Assembly: GCF_947492405.1 (NCBI RefSeq)
Contig: NZ_CANLMP010000004.1
Coordinates: 124,001-188,000 of the forward strand
From: an uncultured Aquimarina sp.
Lineage (GTDB): Bacteria > Bacteroidota > Bacteroidia > Flavobacteriales > Flavobacteriaceae
Reading direction: 5' to 3'
Length of the DNA: 64,000 nt
Positions 8,696 through 17,477 of this stretch are shown in pieces. Position 1 is the stretch's first letter. Every line of letters starts with the position of its first letter. Made by a program: the position numbers and the translations under genes. The notes beneath the pieces were generated by a model. The model made no database searches. It was not told the DNA's origin and was given only the letters and a program-made list of their open reading frames with translations.

Positions 8696-9391
8696 ATGAA
8701 AACTAAAATAATTCAAATAACCGCTGGACGAGGACCTGCAGAATGTTGCTGGGTTGTTGCGCAAGTACTGAAACTATTTCTAGAAGAAATTAAAAATAGT
8801 GGATTTACATATAGCATCCTGCAGAGAGACAAAGGTTCCGAAAATGGAACCGTACAATCCGCAACCATACAACTAAAAGGAAAAGAAGTAGACACCTTTT
8901 TAGCATTGTGGCTAGGAACCATTCAATGGATTGGAACGTCTAAATATAGAAAACACCATAAAAGAAAAAACTGGTTTATCGGAATGTATGAAATCAAACA
9001 GACTGAACTGATTACTCTAAATGAAAAAGACATTTCTTTTCAGGCAATGCGCAGTTCTGGTCCTGGCGGTCAAAACGTAAACAAAGTAAATTCTGCCGTT
9101 CGTGCTACCTATCATCCTACAGGAGACCAGGTAGTGGTTATGGACAGTAGATCACAACATCAAAATAAAAAAATCGCAATAGAACGATTAAAAGAAAAAG
9201 TATATCAAAGTCAACTTACCAAACTACAAAAATCACTAGATGACCAATGGGAAAATCATCTAAGCGTAGAACGAGGTAATCCCATTAAAGTATTTAAGGG
9301 AACTGACTTTAAAAAAAACTATAAAAAACAATCGTATGCGTCGGATCGTCAACAATTAAAAAAAGATTTACGCAACGAATTAAAAAACTAG
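8696..9391 (+). CDS. prfH: Peptide chain release factor homologue PrfH (RF-H)
   Basis: 231 residues from ATG 8696, where MKTKIIQITAGRGPAECCWV matches the family start; the open frame extends 19 codons upstream without support. It carries the catalytic GGQ motif (SGPGGQNVNKV, near residues 118-128) that hydrolyses peptidyl-tRNA, but no codon-recognition domain of RF1/RF2. Published work on PrfH and its partner RtcB2 shows that PrfH releases ribosomes whose 16S rRNA decoding centre has been cut so RtcB can reseal it. The basic C-terminus (KNYKKQSYASDRQQLKKDLR) fits binding in the mRNA channel. It lies 4 bases before the TPR gene, in one operon. Confidence 0.93.
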   Translation: MKTKIIQITAGRGPAECCWVVAQVLKLFLEEIKNSGFTYSILQRDKGSENGTVQSATIQLKGKEVDTFLALWLGTIQWIGTSKYRKHHKRKNWFIGMYEIKQTELITLNEKDISFQAMRSSGPGGQNVNKVNSAVRATYHPTGDQVVVMDSRSQHQNKKIAIERLKEKVYQSQLTKLQKSLDDQWENHLSVERGNPIKVFKGTDFKKNYKKQSYASDRQQLKKDLRNELKN

Positions 9392-9395
9392 CATC

Positions 9396-9941
9396 ATGGG
9401 AAATTTATTAGATAAATATTTATTTCAGGCATTGGATGCATATCCATATAATTTAGAAGAAGCTGTAGAATCTCTAAACTATGCATTGTCTTACGATGAT
9501 AAAAATCCAATAGCACTTTGCTTAATGGGACAGATCTATGCAGAAAATCTTAGGAATTATGAAACGGCAAAAGAGTATTACCAACAAGCACTAGCAGAAG
9601 ATATGTATGCATTGGATGTATATCCTAAATACATCAATGTGCTGCTTTGGAATGAAGATTATGACGAAGCTGAAAAGCTGATTGATTTTGCCTTGACGCT
9701 AAAAGGAACCGATAAAGCTGTATTATATTTAAAAAAGGGAATCCTTTTCGAACAGAAAAAGGAGTACAAAAAAGCACTTAAGGTTCTAAAAATCGCCAAA
9801 GTAAACACTTACAATAATTATTTTATTAGTGATATCGAAGGAGATGAAAAAAGAATCAAAGACAAAATGCCTAAAAAGAAGAACAAGAAAAAAGGAAACA
9901 AAAATTCTTCTAAAAAAGCAAAGAAGAAAAAGAAGAATTAA
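9396..9941 (+). CDS. TPR protein with lysine-rich tail
   Basis: 181 residues. About four TPR-like helical pairs (NPIALCLMGQIYAE, YETAKEYYQQALAED, YDEAEKLIDFAL, EYKKALKVLKIAK) span residues 15-145, followed by a highly basic tail of Lys and Asn from about 158 that could bind RNA. No signal peptide. It starts 4 bases after prfH, so it is translationally coupled and very probably works with RtcB/PrfH, perhaps as a scaffold. That role is inferred from position only. Confidence 0.75.
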   Translation: MGNLLDKYLFQALDAYPYNLEEAVESLNYALSYDDKNPIALCLMGQIYAENLRNYETAKEYYQQALAEDMYALDVYPKYINVLLWNEDYDEAEKLIDFALTLKGTDKAVLYLKKGILFEQKKEYKKALKVLKIAKVNTYNNYFISDIEGDEKRIKDKMPKKKNKKKGNKNSSKKAKKKKKN

Positions 9942-9948
9942 TCAATTC

Positions 9949-9984
9949 AGACCTACCAATCTGCTGGGACAGACTGGTAGGTCT
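9949..9984 (+). repeat. 15-bp inverted repeat after the rtcB operon
   Basis: AGACCTACCAATCTG (9949-9963) and CAGACTGGTAGGTCT (9970-9984) pair with one mismatch around a 6-base loop. No T-run follows on either strand, so it is not a standard intrinsic terminator; it may stabilise the 3' end of the operon mRNA. It is followed almost at once by the start of the next gene. Confidence 0.6.
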
Positions 9985-9998
9985 AAAAAAATAATAAT

Positions 9999-11024
9999 GT
10001 GAAAGAATGTATAGTAAATTTAGATTTACCCCCAGAAAAAAGATGGGTATTTCTCAAAACATATAAAAAAGAAGTAAACGAACTTCTTCGATATTACATC
10101 AATGATTTTGTTGAAGCAGATATTTTATTTGATTCAGTAAATGAATATAAAGAACAATTGGTATCTGAAGAGTACCTAAAAGAAATAGATGGTATAGCAA
10201 CCATCTGTGATTTCTCTCCTGATCAAATATTGATAGCAAACTTATACTATGACCTATTAAAATTTTATTTAGGTTGTACAGCATTTGCGGTTTATAATGG
10301 AACCGAAATATTACATTCCAGAAACCTAGATTGGCACACAAAAAATGACTTATTAAGTAAATATTCCAGAGTTTTTGATTTTCAAAAAAATGGAAAAACA
10401 GTGTTTAAATCGATTGGATGGCCAGGTTTTATTGGAGTTCTATCTGGAACAAAGCCTGGAAAATTTTCGTCTACGTTAAATGCAGTTTCCAGTAATGATT
10501 CTCCAGAAATCGCAGCCCCTATCTCCTTTTTACTGAGAGACATTTTATGTAGTTGTAATACATTCGAAGAAGCTAAGAATAAAATAGAGCATACCGTTAT
10601 AATGAGTGATTGTTTGATCCTTCTTTCTGGTATAAAAAAAGAAGATAAAGCGGTCATTGAAAGAACTCCCAAAAGGTTCGCAACGAGAACAACAGAAGAA
10701 GATTATATCATTGTTACTAATGACTATAAACTTCTTCAGAATAGTTCTTCAACCGGAAATATGCTACAAGATACTTCTTGTGGAAGATATAATAACACTC
10801 AGGAATTACTATTAAAGAAGATTCCGCTTAATGATCGGGAATGTTTAAAAATATTGCAAGATGATAACATAATGATGGGAATTACTGTCCAGCAAATGGT
10901 ATTTCATAATCACTCTGGAAATATTAAATTAATAAAACCTGTGAGTCTATTAGGAAATAAAATTCAATTTAGAATTACATTATACCTATCAGTCTACAAC
11001 CATAGGTTGATAGGTATAAAATGA
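9999..11024 (+). CDS. Ntn-hydrolase, acid ceramidase / NAAA-like amide hydrolase
   Basis: 341 residues from GTG 9999. The GCTAFAV segment near residue 90, followed by LHSRNLDWH, matches the linear amide C-N hydrolase (choloylglycine hydrolase/acid amidase) superfamily, in which the Cys is exposed by autocleavage and becomes the N-terminal nucleophile. LNAVSSNDSPEIAAP and the later NDYKLLQ/DTSCGRY segments fit the same fold. No signal peptide, so apparently cytoplasmic. It lies on the same strand as the RNA repair operon and 14 bases before the exonuclease gene. Substrate unknown; a role in RNA repair is not suggested by the domain. Confidence 0.7.
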   Translation: MKECIVNLDLPPEKRWVFLKTYKKEVNELLRYYINDFVEADILFDSVNEYKEQLVSEEYLKEIDGIATICDFSPDQILIANLYYDLLKFYLGCTAFAVYNGTEILHSRNLDWHTKNDLLSKYSRVFDFQKNGKTVFKSIGWPGFIGVLSGTKPGKFSSTLNAVSSNDSPEIAAPISFLLRDILCSCNTFEEAKNKIEHTVIMSDCLILLSGIKKEDKAVIERTPKRFATRTTEEDYIIVTNDYKLLQNSSSTGNMLQDTSCGRYNNTQELLLKKIPLNDRECLKILQDDNIMMGITVQQMVFHNHSGNIKLIKPVSLLGNKIQFRITLYLSVYNHRLIGIK

Positions 11025-11037
11025 TAAAAACAACAAT

Positions 11038-11583
11038 ATGAGTACAAATACAATTATAATTATAGACCTGGAGGCTACTTGCTGGAATGGTCCTGTACCA
11101 CAAGGACAAATAAATGAAATCATAGAAATAGGTATCTGTTTATTAAATACAGAAACTGGAGAAATTTCTGAAAACCAAGGGATTTTGATCAAACCAGAAC
11201 GCTCAGAAGTAAGTCCTTTTTGTACAGAATTGACGACAATAACTCAAGATTTATTAAATCAAGAAGGAATATCATTTATTGAAGCCTGTGAAATTATAAG
11301 AACTAAATATCAAGGACACCAACATACATGGGCAAGTTATGGCCTATACGATCTAAATATGATGAAAAAACAATGTAGTTTTAGAGAAATAGAATACCCG
11401 TTATCACAAAATCATATTAATGTAAAAGAACTTTTTACTAAGGTAAAAGGATTACAAAAAAAAGTTGGAATGAAAGGAGCTTTAGGGATTTTAAATATTC
11501 CTTTAGAAGGAACACATCATAGAGGTGTTGATGATGCTAAAAACATTGCCAAAATTTTAAATTGGTCATTACTCCAAAAGTAG
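11038..11583 (+). CDS. DEDDh 3'-5' exonuclease, ERI-1/KapD-like
   Basis: 181 residues. The acidic residues of the DEDDh exonuclease fold are visible: IIDLEATCW (residues 8-16), NEIIEIGI (near 27), YGLYDLNMM (near 105) and the final HHRGVDDAKNIA (near 160). This branch resembles ERI-1/KapD enzymes that trim RNA 3' ends in eukaryotes; bacterial substrates are not settled. It follows the Ntn-hydrolase gene by 13 bases and the RtcB/PrfH cassette by 1.1 kb, so a role in processing RNA ends is plausible but unproven. Confidence 0.85.
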   Translation: MSTNTIIIIDLEATCWNGPVPQGQINEIIEIGICLLNTETGEISENQGILIKPERSEVSPFCTELTTITQDLLNQEGISFIEACEIIRTKYQGHQHTWASYGLYDLNMMKKQCSFREIEYPLSQNHINVKELFTKVKGLQKKVGMKGALGILNIPLEGTHHRGVDDAKNIAKILNWSLLQK

Positions 11584-12279
11584 GTTTAAAACTTATAAAT
11601 TAGTATACTATTTACTTACATAAATGATAGAATAATTTCTTAATAATTTCATAACAAAAATAATATTAAATACACCTTGTTTTTTCATAACCGCTACTCT
11701 TTTCCGCAATATTATACTACCTAGAGGGCTTCTAGCTAAGTAAAAACGCATAGATATGTTTACTCGAAACCCGTATATAAAAGTTAATTTTTAGTTAAAA
11801 TTAACTTTTTTTGTAAGGTTTCATGTTTTTAATGATTTTTCGTGTTTTTTTCAAAAAAAAATACGGTTGCACCATTATTTTTCACTACAAATCATTAACA
11901 TAATTTGATCAATACGATGTGAAATTTCACCAAAAAAAAATAAAAATTTACGTTTCAATAAAAATTTTGATCATCCACTACATTAAGGGCTTAGAGGTTT
12001 TGGGTATTATTAAAAAAAGAACAAATTACAGGCTTATTTTATCCAAGACCAAGTATAGAACTTCCCAACAAATAGAAAAATACCGTTAAACTGGAACAAC
12101 CGTAATTTGCAAAAAGGTTTAACAGTAAATGAATTACAAGTTAATTTCAAAAACCTGTAAGAATAGTATTTCTTTCATTTTCTAGCTAACAGCAACAACC
12201 TGTCTTACGTCTCTTTTTTTATTAATTTAGACTTTCAATATTGAAAAACATATTGAATAACCCCAAAAAAACTAACAAA
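11584..12279 (+). other. 700-base intergenic region with one terminator-like hairpin
   Basis: An AT-rich hairpin at 11780-11812, AAAGTTAATTTT and AAAATTAACTTT around a short loop with a T-run, is a plausible terminator for the exonuclease unit. I see no ORF, tRNA or repeat worth calling in the rest. Confidence 0.5.
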
Positions 12280-13026
12280 ATGAAATCTCTTAAAATCTAT
12301 TCCTTTATTTTAATTTCTCTATTATTTTTCAAAGCGCAGACTCAGGAAATTGTAGATCATTCAGCCTGGGATCAAATATTGGTTCTTAATGTAACTGATA
12401 ATGGTCTGGTTGATTATGACGGAGTCACAAATGATGTGATAGTTTTCTATAAATACTTTAGATATTTACAAAATATATCTCCTGAAGATCATTGGAGTAA
12501 AGATGAAAAAATAGCATATTGGCTTAATGTATATAACGCTACAGTTATGAAAATGATCATTGATGAATATCCAATAGAATCTATCAACAAAATAGAAAAC
12601 CCCTGGAAACGAAAAGCATTCAAATCAAAAGGGGTCCGATATAGCTTAGATGATATTGAACACAATATCTTAAGAAAATTCTCTGACCCTAGAATTCACT
12701 TTCTGCTAAATTGTGGGTCCATGTCATCTCCTCGATTATGGAATAGAGCTTATACTAGTTCTAATATTGAACTTGCCCTTGAGGAAAGAACCCGTGAATT
12801 TATTAATGACCCACAGCGAAATCAAATAAATTCTAAAACCGTTAGAATTTCGCAATTATTCGAATGGTATGAAGAGGATTTTACCAGTAACCATAGTAAT
12901 GTGATCGATTTTATTAACGACTACTCAACTGTCAAAATTAATAATTCGATAAGTAAAAAATATATTACTTACGACTGGAATCTGAACAAAAATGACAAAA
13001 AAACTCCAATAACAAGCAATAACTGA
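12280..13026 (+). CDS. DUF547 family exported protein
   Basis: 248 residues from ATG 12280; the signal peptide MKSLKIYSFILISLLFF...AQTQ supports this start over a TTG 39 bases upstream. The body has the DUF547 signature WLNVYNATVMKMI, then HFLLNCGSMSSPRLWN with the Cys seen in the family, and ISQLFEWYEEDF. DUF547 proteins are papain-like-fold relatives with no settled activity. Periplasmic or exported. It lies before an outer-membrane barrel gene and a cytochrome peroxidase gene on the same strand. Confidence 0.8.
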   Translation: MKSLKIYSFILISLLFFKAQTQEIVDHSAWDQILVLNVTDNGLVDYDGVTNDVIVFYKYFRYLQNISPEDHWSKDEKIAYWLNVYNATVMKMIIDEYPIESINKIENPWKRKAFKSKGVRYSLDDIEHNILRKFSDPRIHFLLNCGSMSSPRLWNRAYTSSNIELALEERTREFINDPQRNQINSKTVRISQLFEWYEEDFTSNHSNVIDFINDYSTVKINNSISKKYITYDWNLNKNDKKTPITSNN

Positions 13027-13238
13027 ACCTTGATTTTTGGTTACAGTTCCGTTAATTATACATTCTAATTAACATTAAACAAGCGCAAAGTTTTCTAATC
13101 TATAGAATAACTAAGTTGTGATGAATTTCTATTCATTAACAAGCTTATCCTTGTATGCTATTTGATTAAGAAATTTTTAGAATTTATTATTTCATATAAC
13201 CACGTACATAAACACTTTTAAAACCTAAATACCTTATT

Positions 13239-14144
13239 ATGACTAACACAATCAACCCAAAAAAAGCATTAACCATATTATGTCTGGTATGTATTTCATC
13301 CATATCGGCTCAAACCATTATCAACGGTTTTTTTCCAAAAAAGAAGGATCTTACTGTGGCTACTTCTTATTCTTATAAAAGTTATGACAACTTTTTTAGA
13401 GGTAGCACAGAAACCAAATCTAACCCTATGAATATGGGCGAAATCTCTTCAACTATCGTAAGTATATATGGTGAGTATGGTATCCTGAACTGGCTATCGA
13501 CAGCGGTTACTTTACCCTATATTTCTACCCAAAACGAAACAGGAGTTTTGGATCCTGTATCTCAAACAAGCGAAGTGAGCGGTGTACAAGATTTAAGCAT
13601 GTTTCTAAAAGCTAAAGTGTTGGAAAAAGACTTTAGCAATTCGTCAAAAGTAGCTATCGGCGGCGCTGCAGGAGTGTCTTTACCAGTAGGAGGATATGAA
13701 GAAGCTGGGATACTTTCTTTAGGTAATGGAGCAACTGCATTTGATGGATGTGGTTTCATACAATTTAAAACCGCTTCTAATCTGTTTATAGAATTACAAG
13801 CTGCTTATAGTTTAAGAAATAATTCGGATTTCGAAATTCCTAATGCTACATTATTTAGTGCCAAACTTGGGTATTATAACAAGTGGTTTTATGCACACGC
13901 AAAAATAGGCACTCAGAATTCATTAGATGGATTTGATATTGGATCTCCAGAATTTGCTGAAGCTGGAGGCGCACAAGCACTACCAGAAACCGAAGTAGAT
14001 TACACCAATTTCTATTTTGATCTATATGTTCCTATATATAAACAGAGTGTCGGAATTTCCTCTGGATACACCACCAATATGAGTGGAAAAAACTTTGATA
14101 GAGCCTCTGGTTTTTCTTTAGGCTTAGTATACAAAATAGAATAA
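13239..14144 (+). CDS. Outer-membrane beta-barrel protein
   Basis: 301 residues with a signal peptide (about residues 1-24, ending ISAQ). The remainder is rich in alternating amphipathic strands (TVATSYSYKSYDNFF, IVSIYGEYGILNWLSTAVTLPYIS) and ends SLGLVYKIE, as expected of a barrel. It resembles the transporter-like outer-membrane proteins that often sit beside di-heme peroxidases. A pair of Asn/Gly-rich loops follows VSLPVGGYEEAG. Specific family not recognised. Confidence 0.65.
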   Translation: MTNTINPKKALTILCLVCISSISAQTIINGFFPKKKDLTVATSYSYKSYDNFFRGSTETKSNPMNMGEISSTIVSIYGEYGILNWLSTAVTLPYISTQNETGVLDPVSQTSEVSGVQDLSMFLKAKVLEKDFSNSSKVAIGGAAGVSLPVGGYEEAGILSLGNGATAFDGCGFIQFKTASNLFIELQAAYSLRNNSDFEIPNATLFSAKLGYYNKWFYAHAKIGTQNSLDGFDIGSPEFAEAGGAQALPETEVDYTNFYFDLYVPIYKQSVGISSGYTTNMSGKNFDRASGFSLGLVYKIE

Positions 14145-14211
14145 CTTCTAATTCATCTATAATTTCTAACCTAACCAATAAAAAACAAAAAACCACCAAA
14201 AAATTATTCTC

Positions 14212-15603
14212 ATGAAAAAGATACTCTTTTTTGTTATGATTTTCGCCCTGTTCTCATGCGAAAATGATGATTATATAGTACTAAACCCTGAAACAAGTGA
14301 AAATCAAACGTATTCCTTAAAAACAACTATAGAGCCTTCTGAGTTAGATTCAAAACTTTTAGCGAAATTGGATAGTGTAACTGATGGTGTCGGCGTTTCT
14401 TTTTTTACATTGCCAAATAGCGATGACTATGCTAATATACCTCAAGACCCATTAAATCCAATAACAACGGAAAAAGTAGCCTTAGGAAAACTACTTTTTC
14501 ATGAAACCGCTACAGGAGGAAATCCTACTACAGCATCAAACTTATTTACTTATTCTTGTGCATCCTGTCATCATGCAGCGGCAGGATTTAGTGCCGGAAT
14601 AAGACAAGGAATTGGAGAAGGAGGCATAGGATTTGGCGTAAAGGGTGAAAGTAGAATTTTTAATAATACAATTGCTATCGCCGATATTGATATACAACCT
14701 ATTCGTTCTCCTACTATTTTAAATGTTGCTTACCAAGATGTAATGCTATGGAATGGACAATTTGGTGGTACAGGAACAAATGAAGGTACCGAAGCCAATT
14801 GGACTAATATCCCGGAAAATTCACTGGGGTTTCAAGGAGTAGAAGTTCAAGCTTTAAAAGGACAAGACGTGCATCGATTATTAATTAACAAAAAATTCGC
14901 TAAAGATTTTAACTATAAAAAGTTATTTAATAAAGCTTTTCCGGATGTTCCAAAAGAAGAAAGGTACGTTAGGGAAACTGCTGGACTAGCCATAGCAGCC
15001 TATGAAAGAACCGTACTACCAAACCAATCTCCTTGGCAACAATGGCTTAAAGGAGACTATACAGCCCTGACGAATAAAGAAAAAAGAGGAGCAAAAATGT
15101 TTTTTGGCAAAGCAAAATGTTTTAAATGTCATACAGGGCCTGCTCTAAATGATAAAAAATTCTATGCTCTTGGAATGGGTGATTTTGATGATTCTAATAA
15201 TGCTGTTGTACAGGATGACACTAACTTCCCCGATGTAAAAAGAGGAAGAGGTGGATTTACCAACAAACCAAGAGATTACTATAAATTCAAAACTCCTACA
15301 TTATATAATCTTATAGACAACGGTGTTTTTGGTCATGGAGGCACCTTTACCTCTGTCAGAGATATAGTCGAATATAAACTTAACGGAATTCCGGAAAATA
15401 ATGAGGTTCCACAAGAGAGATTGCATAGATTATTTACAGATGTTCAGGATCTCACTGAGAATCAGATTAACAATCTGGTCTTATTTATCGAAAATGGCTT
15501 AAGAGATCCTAATTTATCAAGATATGTACCACAAACTATTAATTCGGAGAATTGTTTTCCTAATAGTGATGCACAATCAAGTATCGATCTGGGATGTAGT
15601 TAA
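14212..15603 (+). CDS. Di-heme cytochrome c peroxidase (CCP/MauG family) lipoprotein
   Basis: 463 residues. The N-terminus has a lipobox (ALFSC, Cys 17), so it is lipid-anchored. Two c-type heme motifs are present: CASCHHA near residue 117 and CFKCHTG near residue 303. The conserved RSPTILNVAYQ and KTPTLYNL segments of the family follow each heme. Such enzymes reduce peroxide or oxidise substrates in the periplasm with electrons from cytochrome c. It follows the barrel gene by 67 bases. Physiological substrate unknown. Confidence 0.88.
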   Translation: MKKILFFVMIFALFSCENDDYIVLNPETSENQTYSLKTTIEPSELDSKLLAKLDSVTDGVGVSFFTLPNSDDYANIPQDPLNPITTEKVALGKLLFHETATGGNPTTASNLFTYSCASCHHAAAGFSAGIRQGIGEGGIGFGVKGESRIFNNTIAIADIDIQPIRSPTILNVAYQDVMLWNGQFGGTGTNEGTEANWTNIPENSLGFQGVEVQALKGQDVHRLLINKKFAKDFNYKKLFNKAFPDVPKEERYVRETAGLAIAAYERTVLPNQSPWQQWLKGDYTALTNKEKRGAKMFFGKAKCFKCHTGPALNDKKFYALGMGDFDDSNNAVVQDDTNFPDVKRGRGGFTNKPRDYYKFKTPTLYNLIDNGVFGHGGTFTSVRDIVEYKLNGIPENNEVPQERLHRLFTDVQDLTENQINNLVLFIENGLRDPNLSRYVPQTINSENCFPNSDAQSSIDLGCS

Positions 15604-15654
15604 GCAAACTTGTTGTACTAAACTTAAATAGTAAGAATAACACAATCAGTAAAA

Positions 15655-15725
15655 AACCCTACTAGACTCATTAAAAAACTATTCCCCCAAATAGGATACT
15701 CATATTCGATGAGTTTAGCAGGGTT
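15655..15725 (+). terminator. Long stem-loop after the peroxidase gene
   Basis: AACCCTACTAGACTCAT and ATGAGTTTAGCAGGGTT form a stem of about 17 bp with two mismatches. The loop contains ACTATTCCCCCAAATAG, which can form an inner hairpin. The T-run is weak. A second hairpin of like architecture lies at 15918-15994 for the convergent gene. Confidence 0.5.
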
Positions 15726-15917
15726 ATTTATTCTAATTAACCAAGAGAAAATATCTTTTTTAATAATAAGTGTCTCTCTTATTTATTCCTAAATGATGAG
15801 AAAACGAAACCATTATAAATCCGAAAATCACTTTTGCACTAATCAGGTATAAGACGGATTAAGTTGAACATTTTTATCCTACCAACCTAAGATTACCCAT
15901 ATTACATTATCAGCAAA

Positions 15918-15994
15918 ATCATGCTACGGCTCATTGAAAACTATTTCCCAAATAAAATAGTTTAACACAAATTCGTCAATGAGCTCAGCATGAT
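15918..15994 (-). terminator. Long stem-loop after the T9SS protein gene
   Basis: Read on the minus strand, ATCATGCTGAGCTCATTGA pairs with TCAATGAGCCGTAGCATGAT and is followed by TTTGC. The loop holds AACTATTT/AAATAGTT. It resembles the 15655-15725 element in size and in the ACTATTNCCCAAAT core, so the two may be one repeat family. Confidence 0.5.
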
Positions 15995-16014
15995 ACTTAT
16001 TCTACGAATAAAAT

Positions 16015-17316
16015 TTACTTTACAATTAATTTTACAATATCCGAATACTGATCACCAATAATTTTTAGAAAAAACGTCCCTTTTTTATCTAAATTAAACT
16101 TCGTTGATTGATGATCAGTAATGGAAACAGCATCGATCACTTGACCGATCATATTTATAACCTTTACTTCTACCGGAAAAATTGTCGAATTTGGTAGCTC
16201 AAGATTAAAAATACCGTTTCCAGGATTCGGATATAGTATTGGTTTTAGGGTATGTATTGATAGGTCATCTACTGATAATACTTGGTTTGACAAAAACACT
16301 CTGCTTTCGCCATTATCAAAAGTATATCCTTGTAAACTATTCCATATAAAATTTACAATGGTTGTATAGTTATTTTTTACCATATCCGGAATGCGAATCG
16401 GAGCCGCTAAATCCGCATCCGGAAATTGAAAATTTGCTGGAGGTCGTTCTCCATATAACACCGAATAGTGAATTAATGCTGTTAAGAAATATAACACTGG
16501 AAATCCATGTGGCGCAGCATCTTCATATAAGGTTGTTGCTCGTATATCTGCTAATATTCCGTTATCTGAAAATAAATCTGCTAGAATGGGTCCAACCGGA
16601 ATTAATTTCACATTGGCATCTGGTCTTTCTACCAATACCTCATCCTGAAGTGTTATCCACCAATCATGGAATTCTTCTCTGGTATAATCATAAAATGCTC
16701 CGAATTCTAAATCTTCTTCAGCCTGAGAAACCGGTGGAAACGTTCCGTTAAATTCCGGCCAGTTTTCATAAATATAAAAATCTATCCCTGGTTCTTCCTG
16801 TCTTACGTAGTCCAAAATACGTAATACTGCTTCTACAGAACTCAGTGCATTAGGATCTTGATTGCAGTCTTCTATATATTGTTGATCACAAAATGCATTC
16901 TGTGAAGGGGTTGCTGTTTGCTGAATAAAATTCGCCAGTGTAACGATCGTATTATCATAATCCCAGCTACCAAAATCATTATTGGATTCGTTTGTTCTTG
17001 TATTAGGTGCATCAATAAAACCCCATTGAAAAATCGGAGGCACTGCTTGTAATGGTAAAAACCCAAATTGACCATCTACAGAATACTCATTATCTGCCTG
17101 TTGCGCTAATAAATACATCCAATCAGGAATATTACTTCGATTCTGTGTTGATTGATCTGCGCTATGATTCACCAAACTATGTCCGAAAATATATGACGTA
17201 TTATTGTTCTGAGAAAAACTGATATTACCCGAAATAACAAATAGTACAAGAAGAATACCGCTATATATATTATTGGCCTTTAATTTGATAATTTTCAGTT
17301 TCATAGAAATGCGCAT
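16015..17316 (-). CDS. SGNH-hydrolase-like protein secreted by type IX secretion
   Basis: 433 residues. A signal peptide (hydrophobic segment about residues 18-35, ending SFSQ) precedes a domain starting IFGHSLVNHS, like block I of SGNH/GDSL-type hydrolases; a later DAAPHGFP could supply the catalytic Asp/His, although a clean GDS is absent. The last 80 residues (LKPILYPNPGNGIFNLEL... FFLKIIGDQYSDIVKLIVK) form a T9SS type A sorting domain, so the protein is exported and processed at the cell surface. An ATG a few codons downstream of 17316 could be the real start. Confidence 0.7.
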   Translation of the reverse strand: MRISMKLKIIKLKANNIYSGILLVLFVISGNISFSQNNNTSYIFGHSLVNHSADQSTQNRSNIPDWMYLLAQQADNEYSVDGQFGFLPLQAVPPIFQWGFIDAPNTRTNESNNDFGSWDYDNTIVTLANFIQQTATPSQNAFCDQQYIEDCNQDPNALSSVEAVLRILDYVRQEEPGIDFYIYENWPEFNGTFPPVSQAEEDLEFGAFYDYTREEFHDWWITLQDEVLVERPDANVKLIPVGPILADLFSDNGILADIRATTLYEDAAPHGFPVLYFLTALIHYSVLYGERPPANFQFPDADLAAPIRIPDMVKNNYTTIVNFIWNSLQGYTFDNGESRVFLSNQVLSVDDLSIHTLKPILYPNPGNGIFNLELPNSTIFPVEVKVINMIGQVIDAVSITDHQSTKFNLDKKGTFFLKIIGDQYSDIVKLIVK

Positions 17317-17477
17317 TAGGTCTGGTTTTATAGCTTCCTTTAGTAAAACGCATTACTTTAAAAACACCCTACCCTTTTATTTCAACTTTCAACAAAATTT
17401 TTTCACTTTTAAGTTTCTCTCTTCTTGATATTTTTAAAATTCATAATGATTATATTTACTAAAACAATCATAGAGGA

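Noticed and set aside
9949-9984. Intrinsic terminator after the TPR gene
   Set aside because: The hairpin is strong but no T-run follows on either strand, so it is listed as an inverted repeat.
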